Source: Sphingomonas taxi
GTDB taxonomy: Bacteria; Pseudomonadota; Alphaproteobacteria; Sphingomonadales; Sphingomonadaceae
Direction: 5' to 3'
Length of the DNA stretch: 44,264 bases
Assembly: GCA_003240625.1 (NCBI GenBank)
Contig: QFMX01000014.1
Span: forward strand, 1 to 44,264
Positions within the stretch are counted from its first letter, which is position 1. Each line of letters begins with the position of its first letter. The position numbers were made by a program, and so were the translations under genes. Shown here piece by piece: positions 15,600 to 24,844 of the stretch. The notes below the pieces were generated by a model. It saw only the letters and a program-made list of their open reading frames with translations, was not told where the DNA came from and did no database searches.

Positions 15600-17398
15600 G
15601 CATCACCGCCGCCATCCTGCTCGCGCTGTCCGGCGCGGCCGCCGCGCCGCCCGCCGACTACCGCGCGCGTGCGCCGCAGGACGAGGTGATCTATTTCGTC
15701 CTGCCCGACCGGTTCGAGAATGCCGATCCTTCGAACGACCGCGGGGGGATCGCCGGGGATCGGCTCAAGACCGGCTATGATCCGACCGCCAAGGGCTTCT
15801 ATCACGGCGGCGATCTGAAGGGCCTGACCAAGCGGCTCGACTATATTCAGCATCTCGGCGCGACCGCGATCTGGCTCGGGCCGATCTTCAAGAACAAGGC
15901 GGTGCAGGGTTCGCCGGGCCACGAATCTGCAGGCTATCACGGCTATTGGATCACCGACTTCACGCAGGTCGACCCGCATCTCGGCACCAACGCCGACATG
16001 ACCGCATTCGTCGACGCGGCGCACGCGCGCGGGATGAAGGTGTATATGGACATCATCATCAACCACACCGCGGACGTGATCCAGTACCGCGAATGCTCGG
16101 TCGGCATGCCCTGCCCGTACCGCGACCGCGCGACGTATCCGTACCAGCGCAAGGGCGGTGTCGGCGGCAAGGCGATCAATGGCGGGTTCGCAGGGGACGA
16201 CGTGCGCACAGCGGCGAACTTCGCCAAGCTGACCGACACCACCTATGCCTACACGCCGTACGTGCCCCCCGCCGAGCGTAACGTGAAGGTGCCGGCCTGG
16301 CTCAACGACCCGGTCTATTACCATAATCGCGGCGACACGACGTTCATGAACGAGAGCTCGACGATGGGCGATTTCTCGGGTCTCGACGACGTGATGACGG
16401 AGAATCCGCGCGTCGTGAGCGGGATGATCGACATCTTCGGTTCGTGGATCGACCGGTTCAAGGTCGATGGCTTCCGCATCGACACCGCGCGCCACGTGAA
16501 CCCCGAATTCTGGGCGCAGTTCGTGCCGGCGATGCTGACGCGGGCACGGGCGAACGGCATCCCGAACTTCCACATCTTCGGCGAGGTCTCCGATCACGAG
16601 GTCCGTCCGGCGGTGCTCGCGCAGCACACGGTCGTCGACAAGCTGCCCGCAGTGCTCGACTTCGCGTTCCGCCAGGCGGTGATCGAGACGGTCGCAGGCA
16701 CGCGCGGTACCGATGCGTTCGAAGCGCTGTTCGACGGCGACGTGCTGTATGCGAAGGGCGTCGACACCGCGGCGATCCTGCCGACCTTCACCGGCAACCA
16801 CGACGACGGCCGCTTCGCCACCTACGTGCGGAAGGCGTTCCCGCGGGCGTCGGACGAGGAGGTGCTGCAGCGCGTGCTGCTGTCGAACGCGATGCTGCTG
16901 ACGTTGCGCGGCGTGCCTACGATCTACTCCGGCGACGAACAGGGCTTTGTCGGCGACGGTAACGATCAGGACTCGCGCGAGGACATGTTCGCGTCAAAGG
17001 TCGCGATCTACAACGACAACCGCCTGCTCGGCACGACCAAGACGACCGCGACGGAGAGCTTCGGCGAGACCAATCCGCTGTTCCGCCAGATTGCCGAGCT
17101 GTCGAAGATCCGTGTTGCGCATCCGGCGCTCACGCGGGGCCGGACGGTCATCCGCAGCCGCAGCGAGACGCCAGGCCTGCTCGCCGTGTCGCGCTTCGAT
17201 CCGACGACGGGTGCGGAAATCCTGATGGCGTTCAACACCTCCGCCAAGCCGCTCACGCGGGCGGTGCAGGTCGAGATCGGCTCCACGCGTTTCGCTACGC
17301 TCGTCGGCAAATGTGCGTCCCGCGCTGCAGCCCCCGGCAGCGTCACCATAACCCTGCCCGCGTTCGGCTATGCCGTCTGCGCCGCGGAGACTCGTTGA
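15596..17398 (+). CDS. GH13 alpha-amylase family enzyme, exported
   Basis: This is a 600-residue glycoside hydrolase. It starts at the ATG overlapping the halogenase stop (ATGA), giving the signal peptide MSITAAILLALSGAAAA. The GH13 barrel shows MDIIINHTADV (region I), DGFRIDTARHV with the nucleophile D296 (region II), HIFGEV with acid/base E330 (region III) and FTGNHDDGR with D403 (region IV). Two cysteines in CSVGMPC could form a disulfide, consistent with a periplasmic or secreted protein. It should cut alpha-1,4-glucan or maltodextrin taken up by the receptor. It is translationally coupled on both sides: its stop overlaps the start of the next GH13 gene by one base. Confidence 0.92.
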   Translation: MSITAAILLALSGAAAAPPADYRARAPQDEVIYFVLPDRFENADPSNDRGGIAGDRLKTGYDPTAKGFYHGGDLKGLTKRLDYIQHLGATAIWLGPIFKNKAVQGSPGHESAGYHGYWITDFTQVDPHLGTNADMTAFVDAAHARGMKVYMDIIINHTADVIQYRECSVGMPCPYRDRATYPYQRKGGVGGKAINGGFAGDDVRTAANFAKLTDTTYAYTPYVPPAERNVKVPAWLNDPVYYHNRGDTTFMNESSTMGDFSGLDDVMTENPRVVSGMIDIFGSWIDRFKVDGFRIDTARHVNPEFWAQFVPAMLTRARANGIPNFHIFGEVSDHEVRPAVLAQHTVVDKLPAVLDFAFRQAVIETVAGTRGTDAFEALFDGDVLYAKGVDTAAILPTFTGNHDDGRFATYVRKAFPRASDEEVLQRVLLSNAMLLTLRGVPTIYSGDEQGFVGDGNDQDSREDMFASKVAIYNDNRLLGTTKTTATESFGETNPLFRQIAELSKIRVAHPALTRGRTVIRSRSETPGLLAVSRFDPTTGAEILMAFNTSAKPLTRAVQVEIGSTRFATLVGKCASRAAAPGSVTITLPAFGYAVCAAETR

Positions 17399-19011
17399 TG
17401 CCTGCACGATTGCCTGAGTCCGCTGCCGACCACCCGTGGTGGAAGGGTGCGACGATCTATCAGATCTATCCCCGCAGTTTCGCGGACTCGAACGACGACG
17501 GGATCGGCGACCTGCCGGGCATCACCGCGCATCTCGATTATGTCGCCAGCCTCGGCGTGGATGCGGTGTGGCTGTCGCCGTTCTTCACCTCGCCGATGGC
17601 GGACTTCGGCTACGACGTGTCGGATTACCGCGACGTCGATCCGATCTTCGGCACGCTCGCCGATTTCGACGCGTTGATCGCGCGCGCGCATGCGCTCGGC
17701 CTGAAGATCATCATCGACCAGGTCTATTCGCACACCTCGGAGGAGCATGACTGGTTCCGCCGGAGCCGCGCGTCGCGCAGTGGCGACAAGGCGGACTGGT
17801 ACGTCTGGGCGGATGCCAAGCCCGACGGCACGCCGCCGTCGAACTGGCAGTCGGTGTTCGGCGGCCCGGCCTGGACCTGGGACGCGCGACGCGGCCAATA
17901 TTACATGCACAATTTCCTGAAGGATCAACCGCAGCTCAACGGGCATAACCCCGCGGTGCAGGACGAACTGATCGCGACCGCGCGGTTCTGGCTGGATCGC
18001 GGCGTCGACGGCTTCCGCCTCGATGCGATCAATTTCGCGATGCACGACCCGGCGCTGACCGACAATCCGCCGGCACCCGCGACCAATCGCGCACGGACGC
18101 GGTCGTTCGATTTCCAGCTGAAGCTCCACAACCAGAGCCATCCGGACATCGTCGGCTTCATCGAGCGGATCCGTGCGCTGCTCGACGAATATGGCGCCGG
18201 GTTCACCGTGGCCGAAGTCGGCGGCGACGACAGCGACCGCGAGATGAAGCTGTTCACCGGCGGCAATGGCCGGCTCAACAGCGCGTACGGCTTCGACTTC
18301 CTGTATGCGGACCGGCTGACGCCCGAGCTGATCGTCGACGCGGTCGGCAACTGGCCCGATACGCCGGGTCTCGGCTGGCCGAGCTGGGCGTTCGAGAACC
18401 ACGACGCACCACGCGCGATCTCGCGCTGGACGACACCCAACCAGCGCGAGGCGTTCGCGCGGATGAAGATCCTGCTGCTCGTCGCACTGCGCGGCAACAT
18501 CTTCCTTTACCAAGGTGAGGAGCTCGGCCTCACTCAGGTCGACATCGCCTTCGACGATCTCCTCGACCCCGAGGCAATCGCGAACTGGCCGCTGACACTG
18601 TCGCGCGACGGCGCCCGCACCCCAATGCCGTGGATCGGCGCGGCGCCCGATCTCGGGTTCGGCAGCACCGAGCCTTGGCTCCCGTTCGGGGAAGATCACC
18701 GCGCAATCGCGGTCGACGCGCAGGAAGCGGATGCGACATCGCTGCTGCACTGGACGCGGACGCTGATCGCCGCGCGAAAGTCACATCCGGCGTTGCGGCT
18801 TGGGAGCCTGCGGATCGTGCACAGCGACGATGCGGTGATCGCGTTCGAGCGGGAGTCTGGAGACGAGACGCTGCTCTGCGTGTTCAATCTCGGCGATGAC
18901 GCGCGTGGCTGGCCGGTCGGCATCATGACTGACGGCGCCATGCTGTTTGCGACCGACGGCGCCGACACGACGACGCTACCGCCGCTGTCCGGGCTGGTGC
19001 TGCAGCGGTGA
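17398..19011 (+). CDS. GH13 alpha-glucosidase (oligo-alpha-glucosidase type)
   Basis: This is a 537-residue enzyme starting at the ATG of TGATG, where the last base of the amylase stop is its first base. Motifs in order are WWKGATIYQIYPRSFADSN, VDAVWLSPFFTSPMADFGYD, DGFRLDAINFA (nucleophile D209), VAEVGGDD (acid/base E273) and FENHDAPR (D336), followed by LLVALRGNIFLYQGEELGL. This is the pattern of oligo-1,6-/alpha-glucosidases acting on short malto- or isomalto-oligosaccharides. There is no signal peptide, so it should act in the cytosol on sugars delivered by the SLC45 transporter. A GTGA overlap links it to the second halogenase. Confidence 0.92.
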   Translation: MPARLPESAADHPWWKGATIYQIYPRSFADSNDDGIGDLPGITAHLDYVASLGVDAVWLSPFFTSPMADFGYDVSDYRDVDPIFGTLADFDALIARAHALGLKIIIDQVYSHTSEEHDWFRRSRASRSGDKADWYVWADAKPDGTPPSNWQSVFGGPAWTWDARRGQYYMHNFLKDQPQLNGHNPAVQDELIATARFWLDRGVDGFRLDAINFAMHDPALTDNPPAPATNRARTRSFDFQLKLHNQSHPDIVGFIERIRALLDEYGAGFTVAEVGGDDSDREMKLFTGGNGRLNSAYGFDFLYADRLTPELIVDAVGNWPDTPGLGWPSWAFENHDAPRAISRWTTPNQREAFARMKILLLVALRGNIFLYQGEELGLTQVDIAFDDLLDPEAIANWPLTLSRDGARTPMPWIGAAPDLGFGSTEPWLPFGEDHRAIAVDAQEADATSLLHWTRTLIAARKSHPALRLGSLRIVHSDDAVIAFERESGDETLLCVFNLGDDARGWPVGIMTDGAMLFATDGADTTTLPPLSGLVLQR

Positions 19012-20540
19012 TCGATGGGCGCGACCAGCACATCGTCATCCTCGGCGGCGGCACCGCCGGGTGGATGACCGCGTGCCTGGTCGCGCATCGCTGGCGCGAC
19101 CGCGGCGTTCGCGTGACGCTGGTCGAGAGCCCCGAGATCGGCATCGTCGGCGTCGGCGAAGGCTCGACGCCGCAGCTGAAGCATTTCTTCGACACGCTCG
19201 GCATCGCCGAAGCCGACTGGATGCCCGCATGCGATGCGACCTACAAGCTCGGGATCGGCTTCGAGGGCTGGTCCGACCGCGCCGGGTACGAACGCTATTT
19301 CCACCCCTTCCCCACCGCGCTCGACGGGCACACCGCGCCGCAATTCTTCTACAATGCGCGGGCACGACGGACGGGTCGCGATGTCGAGGCGCACCCCGAC
19401 CAGTTCCTGCTCCCCGCTCGCCTAGCCGCCGCGCACTGCGCGCCGCAGTCCGCCGCGAATTTCCCGTTCGAAGTCAGCTACGGCTATCATTTCGATGCGT
19501 ACAAGGTCGGGGCGTTCCTGGCCTCGCACGCGACCGAAGCGCTAAGCGTCGTCCATCTCCAACGTCGGATTGCCAGTGTCGAGCGTGCTCCGAACGGCAA
19601 TATCGCCGCGCTGGTCGATACCGATGGCGAGCTCATCGCGGGTGATCTCTTCGTCGACGCCAGCGGGTTTCGCAGCACGATCTTCAGCGCGCTGGACATC
19701 CCGTTCGCCAGTTACGCCGACGCGCTGTTCAATGACCGCGCAGTAGTCATGCCGACCGCTCACGCCCCCGGCGCGCCGATCCCTAGCCAGACGCGCGCGA
19801 CTGCGCAGTCAGCAGGCTGGGCATGGCACATCCCGCTGACCAGTCGAAACGGCAACGGCTACGTCTATTCCAGCCGCCACCTGACCGAAGCGCAGGCCGA
19901 AGCAGAACTCCGCGCACATATCGGCGTCGAGACCGGCGAAGCGCGCCATCTCAAGATGCGCGTCGGCCGCGTCCGCGACAGCTGGTCGCATAACGCACTC
20001 GCCGTCGGGCTGGCACAAGGCTTCCTCGAACCGCTCGAGGCGACCGCGCTGCATCTCGTCATCGCCACCGTCGAAGCGTTCCTCGACATGGTCGATCACG
20101 GCGGCGCGACCGACGCGGTCCGCACCGCGTTCAACACGCGGATCGCCGCGCGCTACGACGGGGTCCGCGATTACATCGTCGCGCACTACCGCCTGAACCA
20201 GCGCCACGACGATCCGACCGGCTATTGGGCAGAAGCACGCGGAGTCGAGGCCCTGTCCGACGACCTGAAGATGCTGATGTCCACCTGGTTCACCGGCGCC
20301 GACATGCTGGCAGCGATCGATCGCGCCGGACTCGGTCGCTATTATTCGGCGATCAGCTGGCACTGCCTGTTCGCCGGCTATGGCACCTTCCCCGATGCCG
20401 CGCGGCTGATCCCGCCCGGCGCCGATATCGATCCCATCGACCTGCCGAAGATCGACGATTTCCTGACCCGTTGCGCATCGAATTTCGGGTCGCACGCCTC
20501 TCGCCTCCGCGACTTAGCGGACCACAAGGATACCGTATGA
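19008..20540 (+). CDS. FAD-dependent halogenase-like protein, subfamily B (locus 1)
   Basis: This is a 510-residue flavoprotein starting at a GTG that overlaps the alpha-glucosidase stop (GTGA). It has VILGGGTAGWMTACLVAHRW for FAD, GIVGVGEGSTPQLKHF, K80 in DATYKLGIGFEGW, W271-x-W273-x-I-P (GWAWHIPLTSR) and E344 in LEPLEATALHLV. These keep the lysine and glutamate needed by known FADH2-dependent halogenases. It differs clearly from the A-type protein five kilobases upstream and shares its own features (GEG in place of GEA/GES, an HPF segment before an aromatic loop) with the protein at 38053-39633. The substrate is unknown. The final four bases overlap the GH31 start. Confidence 0.88.
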   Translation: MIDGRDQHIVILGGGTAGWMTACLVAHRWRDRGVRVTLVESPEIGIVGVGEGSTPQLKHFFDTLGIAEADWMPACDATYKLGIGFEGWSDRAGYERYFHPFPTALDGHTAPQFFYNARARRTGRDVEAHPDQFLLPARLAAAHCAPQSAANFPFEVSYGYHFDAYKVGAFLASHATEALSVVHLQRRIASVERAPNGNIAALVDTDGELIAGDLFVDASGFRSTIFSALDIPFASYADALFNDRAVVMPTAHAPGAPIPSQTRATAQSAGWAWHIPLTSRNGNGYVYSSRHLTEAQAEAELRAHIGVETGEARHLKMRVGRVRDSWSHNALAVGLAQGFLEPLEATALHLVIATVEAFLDMVDHGGATDAVRTAFNTRIAARYDGVRDYIVAHYRLNQRHDDPTGYWAEARGVEALSDDLKMLMSTWFTGADMLAAIDRAGLGRYYSAISWHCLFAGYGTFPDAARLIPPGADIDPIDLPKIDDFLTRCASNFGSHASRLRDLADHKDTV

Positions 20541-23047
20541 AACGCCTAGCCCTCCTGCTCGCCGCCACCGCTGGCGTGTGCAGCGTCCCCGTCTACGCGC
20601 AGACGCCCGCAGCGCCAGCCGCACACGCGCCCACATTGACTCCACGGAGCGACGGTGTCGACGTCCATGTCGGCATGACCACCACGCGGATCAACGCGAT
20701 GACCGACGGACTCGTCCGCGTGCGCGTCGACAATAACGGCATGTTCCCGGAGGACGCCAGCTGGGCAGTCCCCGCCGCGATCCGCCACCAGAAGATCGCC
20801 GTCACCGCCGCCCCCGACGGCTTCGCCACCGCCAGCGTCCGCGTGCGCGTCGGTGCCGGCGGCGCGATCACCTTCGAGACGCTCGACGGCAAGATCATTT
20901 CCGCCGACGCCGCCCCCGTCGCGACCGACGGTAAGGCGTTCGCGATCTCGAAGACCCTGCCGATCAGCGAGCATTTCTACGGCCTTGGCGACAAGACGCA
21001 GGGGCTCGACCGCCGCGGCCACGGCTTCGTCGACTGGAACACCGACGCGTTCGGGTTCAGCAGCGCCGACGATCCGATTTACAAGTCGATACCCTTTTTT
21101 ATCGGCACCGGCGGTGCCGGCGGCAGCTACGGCATCCTGCTCGACAACACGTATCGCACCTGGTTCGACTTCGGCCACCGCGATGCCGAGACGCTGTCGT
21201 TCGGCGGCCCCGACGGCCCGATCGACTATTATTTCATCGCCGGGCCATCGATGGCGGAGGTCACGCGGCGCTACGCCGACCTGACCGGCCACGCCCCGCT
21301 CGCGCCGAAATGGGCGCTAGGCTACCAGCAGTCGCGCTACAGCTATGGCAGCGCCGACGAGGTCCGCCAGATCGCCGCCCGCCTGCGCAGCGACCGCGTG
21401 CCGACCGACGTGATCTGGCTCGACATCGGCTATCAGGATCGCAACCGGCCGTTCACCACCGACGCCAAGACCTTCCCCGACCTCCCCAAGCTCGCCACCG
21501 ATATGAAGGCCGACGGGATCAAGCTGGTCGCGATCACCGATCTCCACATCGCCGCGGTCGAACAGGGTTACGCGCCGTACCAGAGCGGGATGAAGGCCGA
21601 TGCGTTCATCAAGAACGCCGATGGCAGCCCCTATGTCGCGCCGGTCTGGCCGGGGCCGTCGGTATTCCCCGACTTCACCAAGACCGCCGCGCGGACCTGG
21701 TGGGGCACGCAGTATAAGGGCTTTCTCGACGCCGGGATCGCGGGGTTCTGGAACGACATGAACGAGCCGGCGATCTTCGAGACGCCGACCAAGACGATGC
21801 CGCTCGACACCCGCCACCGCATCGACAGCGACGATTTCGCAGCCCGCATCACCGATCACCGCGAGGCGCACAACGTCTACGGCATGCTCAACACGCGCGC
21901 CACGTTCGACGGCCTGCTCAAGCTGCGCCCCGATGAGCGCCCGTTCGTGATGACGCGGGCGAGCTATGCGGGCGGGCAGCGTTATGCGGTCACCTGGACC
22001 GGCGACAACAGCGCGACCTGGGATCACCTGAAGCTGTCGGTGCAGCAGATCATCAACCTCGGCCTGTCGGGCTTCGGCTACAGCGCTGCCGACGTCAGCG
22101 GGTTCGCGGGCGGTCCAAGCCCCGATCTGCTCACCCGCTGGACCGAGATCGGTGCGTTTACGCCGGTGTTCCGCAACCATTCGGCGACCGGCACGCCGCG
22201 CGTCGAGCCCTGGGTCGACGGCCCCGACCACCTCGCGATCCGCCGCCGCTTCATCGAGGAGCGCTATCGGTTGATGCCGTATTTCTACGCGCTGGCGGAC
22301 CAGAACGCGCGGTTCGGCGATCCGATCATGCGCCCGGTGTTCTACGACTATCCGGCCGCCGCGACCGCGTCGTGCGACCAGTCGATGGCGTTCACGCTCG
22401 GCAAGTCGCTGCTGATCGCGCCGCCGCCCAAGCCGGAATCACCGCAGACCTACGACGTCTGCCTGCCCGCCGGTGGCTGGTACGACTATTGGACCGGACA
22501 GCGCGTCGGCACGCCCGAGCCCGCCGCCGCCGGCCCGATCCAGTCGGCGACGCAGGCGGTGCCGACCGCGCGCACGCTCGGCGACCGCGTGACCGAAACG
22601 CCGCGGCTCGATCACCTGCCCGTGTTCGTCCGCGCCGGCACGATCCTGCCCCGCCAGCCGCTGGTCCAGAGCACGAGCGAAACCCCGAACGGTCCGCTGC
22701 GCCTCGACGTCTATCCCGGCGCGGACTGCATGGGCACGCTCTACGAGGACGACGGCCGTACGCTCGCGTACACCCGCCGCGGCTATTTTCGCCAGACGGT
22801 GCGCTGCACGATCACGCCGACCGGCCTGTCGATCGACTTCGCCAAGCCCGAGGGCAGCTTCAAGCCCTGGTGGAAATCGATCGCCGTCACCGTCCACGAC
22901 TGGACCGGGAGCGGCACCGCCACGGTGAAGGGCAAGCGCGTCGCGGTGATGCAGGATGGCGCGACCGGTTCGTCGACGATTGCCGTTCCCACCCAAAACG
23001 CAGCGGGCACGATCGTCGTCGAGGGGCGTCAAGCGACTGCGGGGTAA
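20537..23047 (+). CDS. GH31 alpha-glucosidase, exported
   Basis: This is an 836-residue glycoside hydrolase starting at the ATG overlapping the halogenase stop (ATGA). The signal peptide is MKRLALLLAATAGVCSVPVYA. The N-terminal beta-sandwich precedes the barrel, with TDVIWLDIGYQDRNRPFT, GFWNDMNEPAIFE (nucleophile D407) and WTGDNSATWDHL (acid/base D490), then SGFGYSAADVSGF. A C-terminal beta domain includes LRLDVYPGADCMGTLYEDDG. Members of this family release glucose from non-reducing ends of alpha-glucans. Export to the periplasm makes it a partner of the receptor and the GH13 amylase. It is the last gene of the coupled block; no strong terminator follows in the 96 bp before the convergent phosphatase gene. 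Confidence 0.92.
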   Translation: MKRLALLLAATAGVCSVPVYAQTPAAPAAHAPTLTPRSDGVDVHVGMTTTRINAMTDGLVRVRVDNNGMFPEDASWAVPAAIRHQKIAVTAAPDGFATASVRVRVGAGGAITFETLDGKIISADAAPVATDGKAFAISKTLPISEHFYGLGDKTQGLDRRGHGFVDWNTDAFGFSSADDPIYKSIPFFIGTGGAGGSYGILLDNTYRTWFDFGHRDAETLSFGGPDGPIDYYFIAGPSMAEVTRRYADLTGHAPLAPKWALGYQQSRYSYGSADEVRQIAARLRSDRVPTDVIWLDIGYQDRNRPFTTDAKTFPDLPKLATDMKADGIKLVAITDLHIAAVEQGYAPYQSGMKADAFIKNADGSPYVAPVWPGPSVFPDFTKTAARTWWGTQYKGFLDAGIAGFWNDMNEPAIFETPTKTMPLDTRHRIDSDDFAARITDHREAHNVYGMLNTRATFDGLLKLRPDERPFVMTRASYAGGQRYAVTWTGDNSATWDHLKLSVQQIINLGLSGFGYSAADVSGFAGGPSPDLLTRWTEIGAFTPVFRNHSATGTPRVEPWVDGPDHLAIRRRFIEERYRLMPYFYALADQNARFGDPIMRPVFYDYPAAATASCDQSMAFTLGKSLLIAPPPKPESPQTYDVCLPAGGWYDYWTGQRVGTPEPAAAGPIQSATQAVPTARTLGDRVTETPRLDHLPVFVRAGTILPRQPLVQSTSETPNGPLRLDVYPGADCMGTLYEDDGRTLAYTRRGYFRQTVRCTITPTGLSIDFAKPEGSFKPWWKSIAVTVHDWTGSGTATVKGKRVAVMQDGATGSSTIAVPTQNAAGTIVVEGRQATAG

Positions 23048-23143
23048 GCGCGCAGGACGAAGGTCAGCCGCGCTTGTAGCAAGATCCTACCCTCACCACG
23101 GCGAAACCACGTCCGCGGTGGCGCAGCCGGGTAGACCAGCTCT

Positions 23144-24718
23144 TCAGGCCGGCTGCGGTCCCGGCTGTTTGGGATCCACGGCGAATTTCGCCAGCGTCGA
23201 GATCGACCCGCCGGGCCGATCGACCTGATCCATCACCTTCACCTCAGCGAGCCAGCGATCCGGCGTCACGGTGAAGAGCTGGTAGCCGCGCTGGTTGTTT
23301 AGGAGGGCGACGTTGGGATTGTTGTTCAGCGTGCGGTTTTCGCCCGGATAGTGCAGCCCGCCGGTGCCACCCGAGGAGATCGAGGTCGCCAGAAACTCCG
23401 TGGCGATCGCGGGGCCGCCGACGTCTTCCGCAGCCCGCGGCACCGATCCGATGACGTTCTGGTGAAGATCGCCGCTGCCGATCACGACATTGGTCAGGCC
23501 CCGCCGCGCGATGCCGTCGACGAGCCGCTGACGAGACAGCGGGTAGCCGTTCCAATTGTCCTTGCCGATAAGCGGCGTCGTGGCGCCGTCCTTGCGGGCA
23601 TCATAGGGCATGACCATCACCTGCTGCGCGATGAAGTTCCAGCGGGCGCGGTTGGCGAGGCCGTGGTCGAGCCAGCGTTCCTGTGCCGCCCCCAGCATCG
23701 TCCGCTCCGACCGGTCGACGGGAACGCAGGCGTCGAGCTGCGCACGCGGCAGACCGGGGCGCTCGCAAAGCTGATCGCTGCGGAACGAGCGCGTGTCGAG
23801 AACGTGCATCCGCGCGAGCGTGCCGTAATCGAGCCGGCGATAGGCGTGCGTGCCGTTCGCGCCGGGCCGCTGTGCGCGACGGACGGGCACATGCTCGTAC
23901 CAGGCCTGCAGCGCCGCCGCCTTGCGGTGCGCGAAGATCGCGGGCGGGTTGCCGTCCTTGTCGAATTCGCCCGCCCAATTATCGTCGATCTCGTGATCGT
24001 CGAACGACATGATGAAGGCGACCGCAGCATGCGCCGCCTGGAGATCGGGATCGGCCTTGTACTGGGCGTAGCGGCGGCGATATGCGTCCAGCGTATAGGT
24101 CTCCGCGCCGAGATGCTTGCGCGGGCTGGGCTCGGCGCGCGCCGCCATCTCATAGATATAATCGCCATAGTGGAAGACCGCGTCGAGATCGGGCTCGCGC
24201 GCGACGTGCGCATAGGCGGTGAAGAAGCCCGTCTCGAAATCCTGGCAGCCCAGCATCGCGAGCCGCAACCGGTCGAGCGATGCCCCCGCCGCCGGCGCGG
24301 TCCGTGCCGTTCCGATCGGGCTCGCGCCGGCGCCGGCAACGAGGAAACGGTACCAATAGGGGCGATGCGGCCGCAGCCCGTCGACCTCGACATGGACCGA
24401 GTGCGCCAGCGCCGCTTCCGCCACCGCCGCGCCGGTGCGGACGATCTTGCGGAAACCAGGGTCCTCGGCGACCTCCCAGCGGACCGGAACGTCATGCGGC
24501 GGCATCCCGCCATCGGGGGTCTGTGGCTCGGGGGCCAGCCGCGTCCAGATGACGAACCCGTCCGGCCACGGCTCGCCCGAGGCGATCCCGAGCGTGAACG
24601 GATCGCGCGTGAACGTCGCCCGCGCCAGCAGGCGGGGCGCACCCAATCCTCCCAGCAGCGACAGGGACAGACCGGCCTTGACCAGATTGCGGCGATCGAA
24701 CTGAGGCACGGCGGGCAT
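23144..24718 (-). CDS. phoD: PhoD-family alkaline phosphatase/phosphodiesterase, Tat-exported
   Basis: This is a 524-residue enzyme. I start at the ATG at 24718, preceded by AAGGGAGT, because it places the twin-arginine signal FDRRNLVKAGLSLSLLGGLG near the N-terminus; longer frames up to 24820 exist. Metal-site motifs of PhoD are present: YGDYIYE (about residue 184), SFDDHEIDDNWAG (about 238) and GSGDLHQNV (about 410). The family uses Ca2+/Fe3+ to cleave phosphomonoesters and diesters in the periplasm. It lies 126 bp behind fecR on the same strand, so it may be expressed with the sigma/anti-sigma pair. No PHO box was identified. Confidence 0.9.
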   Translation of the reverse strand: MPAVPQFDRRNLVKAGLSLSLLGGLGAPRLLARATFTRDPFTLGIASGEPWPDGFVIWTRLAPEPQTPDGGMPPHDVPVRWEVAEDPGFRKIVRTGAAVAEAALAHSVHVEVDGLRPHRPYWYRFLVAGAGASPIGTARTAPAAGASLDRLRLAMLGCQDFETGFFTAYAHVAREPDLDAVFHYGDYIYEMAARAEPSPRKHLGAETYTLDAYRRRYAQYKADPDLQAAHAAVAFIMSFDDHEIDDNWAGEFDKDGNPPAIFAHRKAAALQAWYEHVPVRRAQRPGANGTHAYRRLDYGTLARMHVLDTRSFRSDQLCERPGLPRAQLDACVPVDRSERTMLGAAQERWLDHGLANRARWNFIAQQVMVMPYDARKDGATTPLIGKDNWNGYPLSRQRLVDGIARRGLTNVVIGSGDLHQNVIGSVPRAAEDVGGPAIATEFLATSISSGGTGGLHYPGENRTLNNNPNVALLNNQRGYQLFTVTPDRWLAEVKVMDQVDRPGGSISTLAKFAVDPKQPGPQPA

Positions 24719-24844
24719 ACTCCCTTGCAGCAGGGTGCGGACTGCACGCCGGACCACGCCCGGCATCGCATCGCACCCTGTCATGGTGGGAAGACGGACC
24801 AGCCCGACGAAACCCGACACGAAAAGCGGCCGGCAACGACGACA

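Noticed and set aside
19015..20540. ATG start for halogenase B of locus 1
   Set aside because: The ATG at 19015 is in another frame; the GTG at 19008 is in frame, overlaps the preceding stop and keeps the complete FAD motif.
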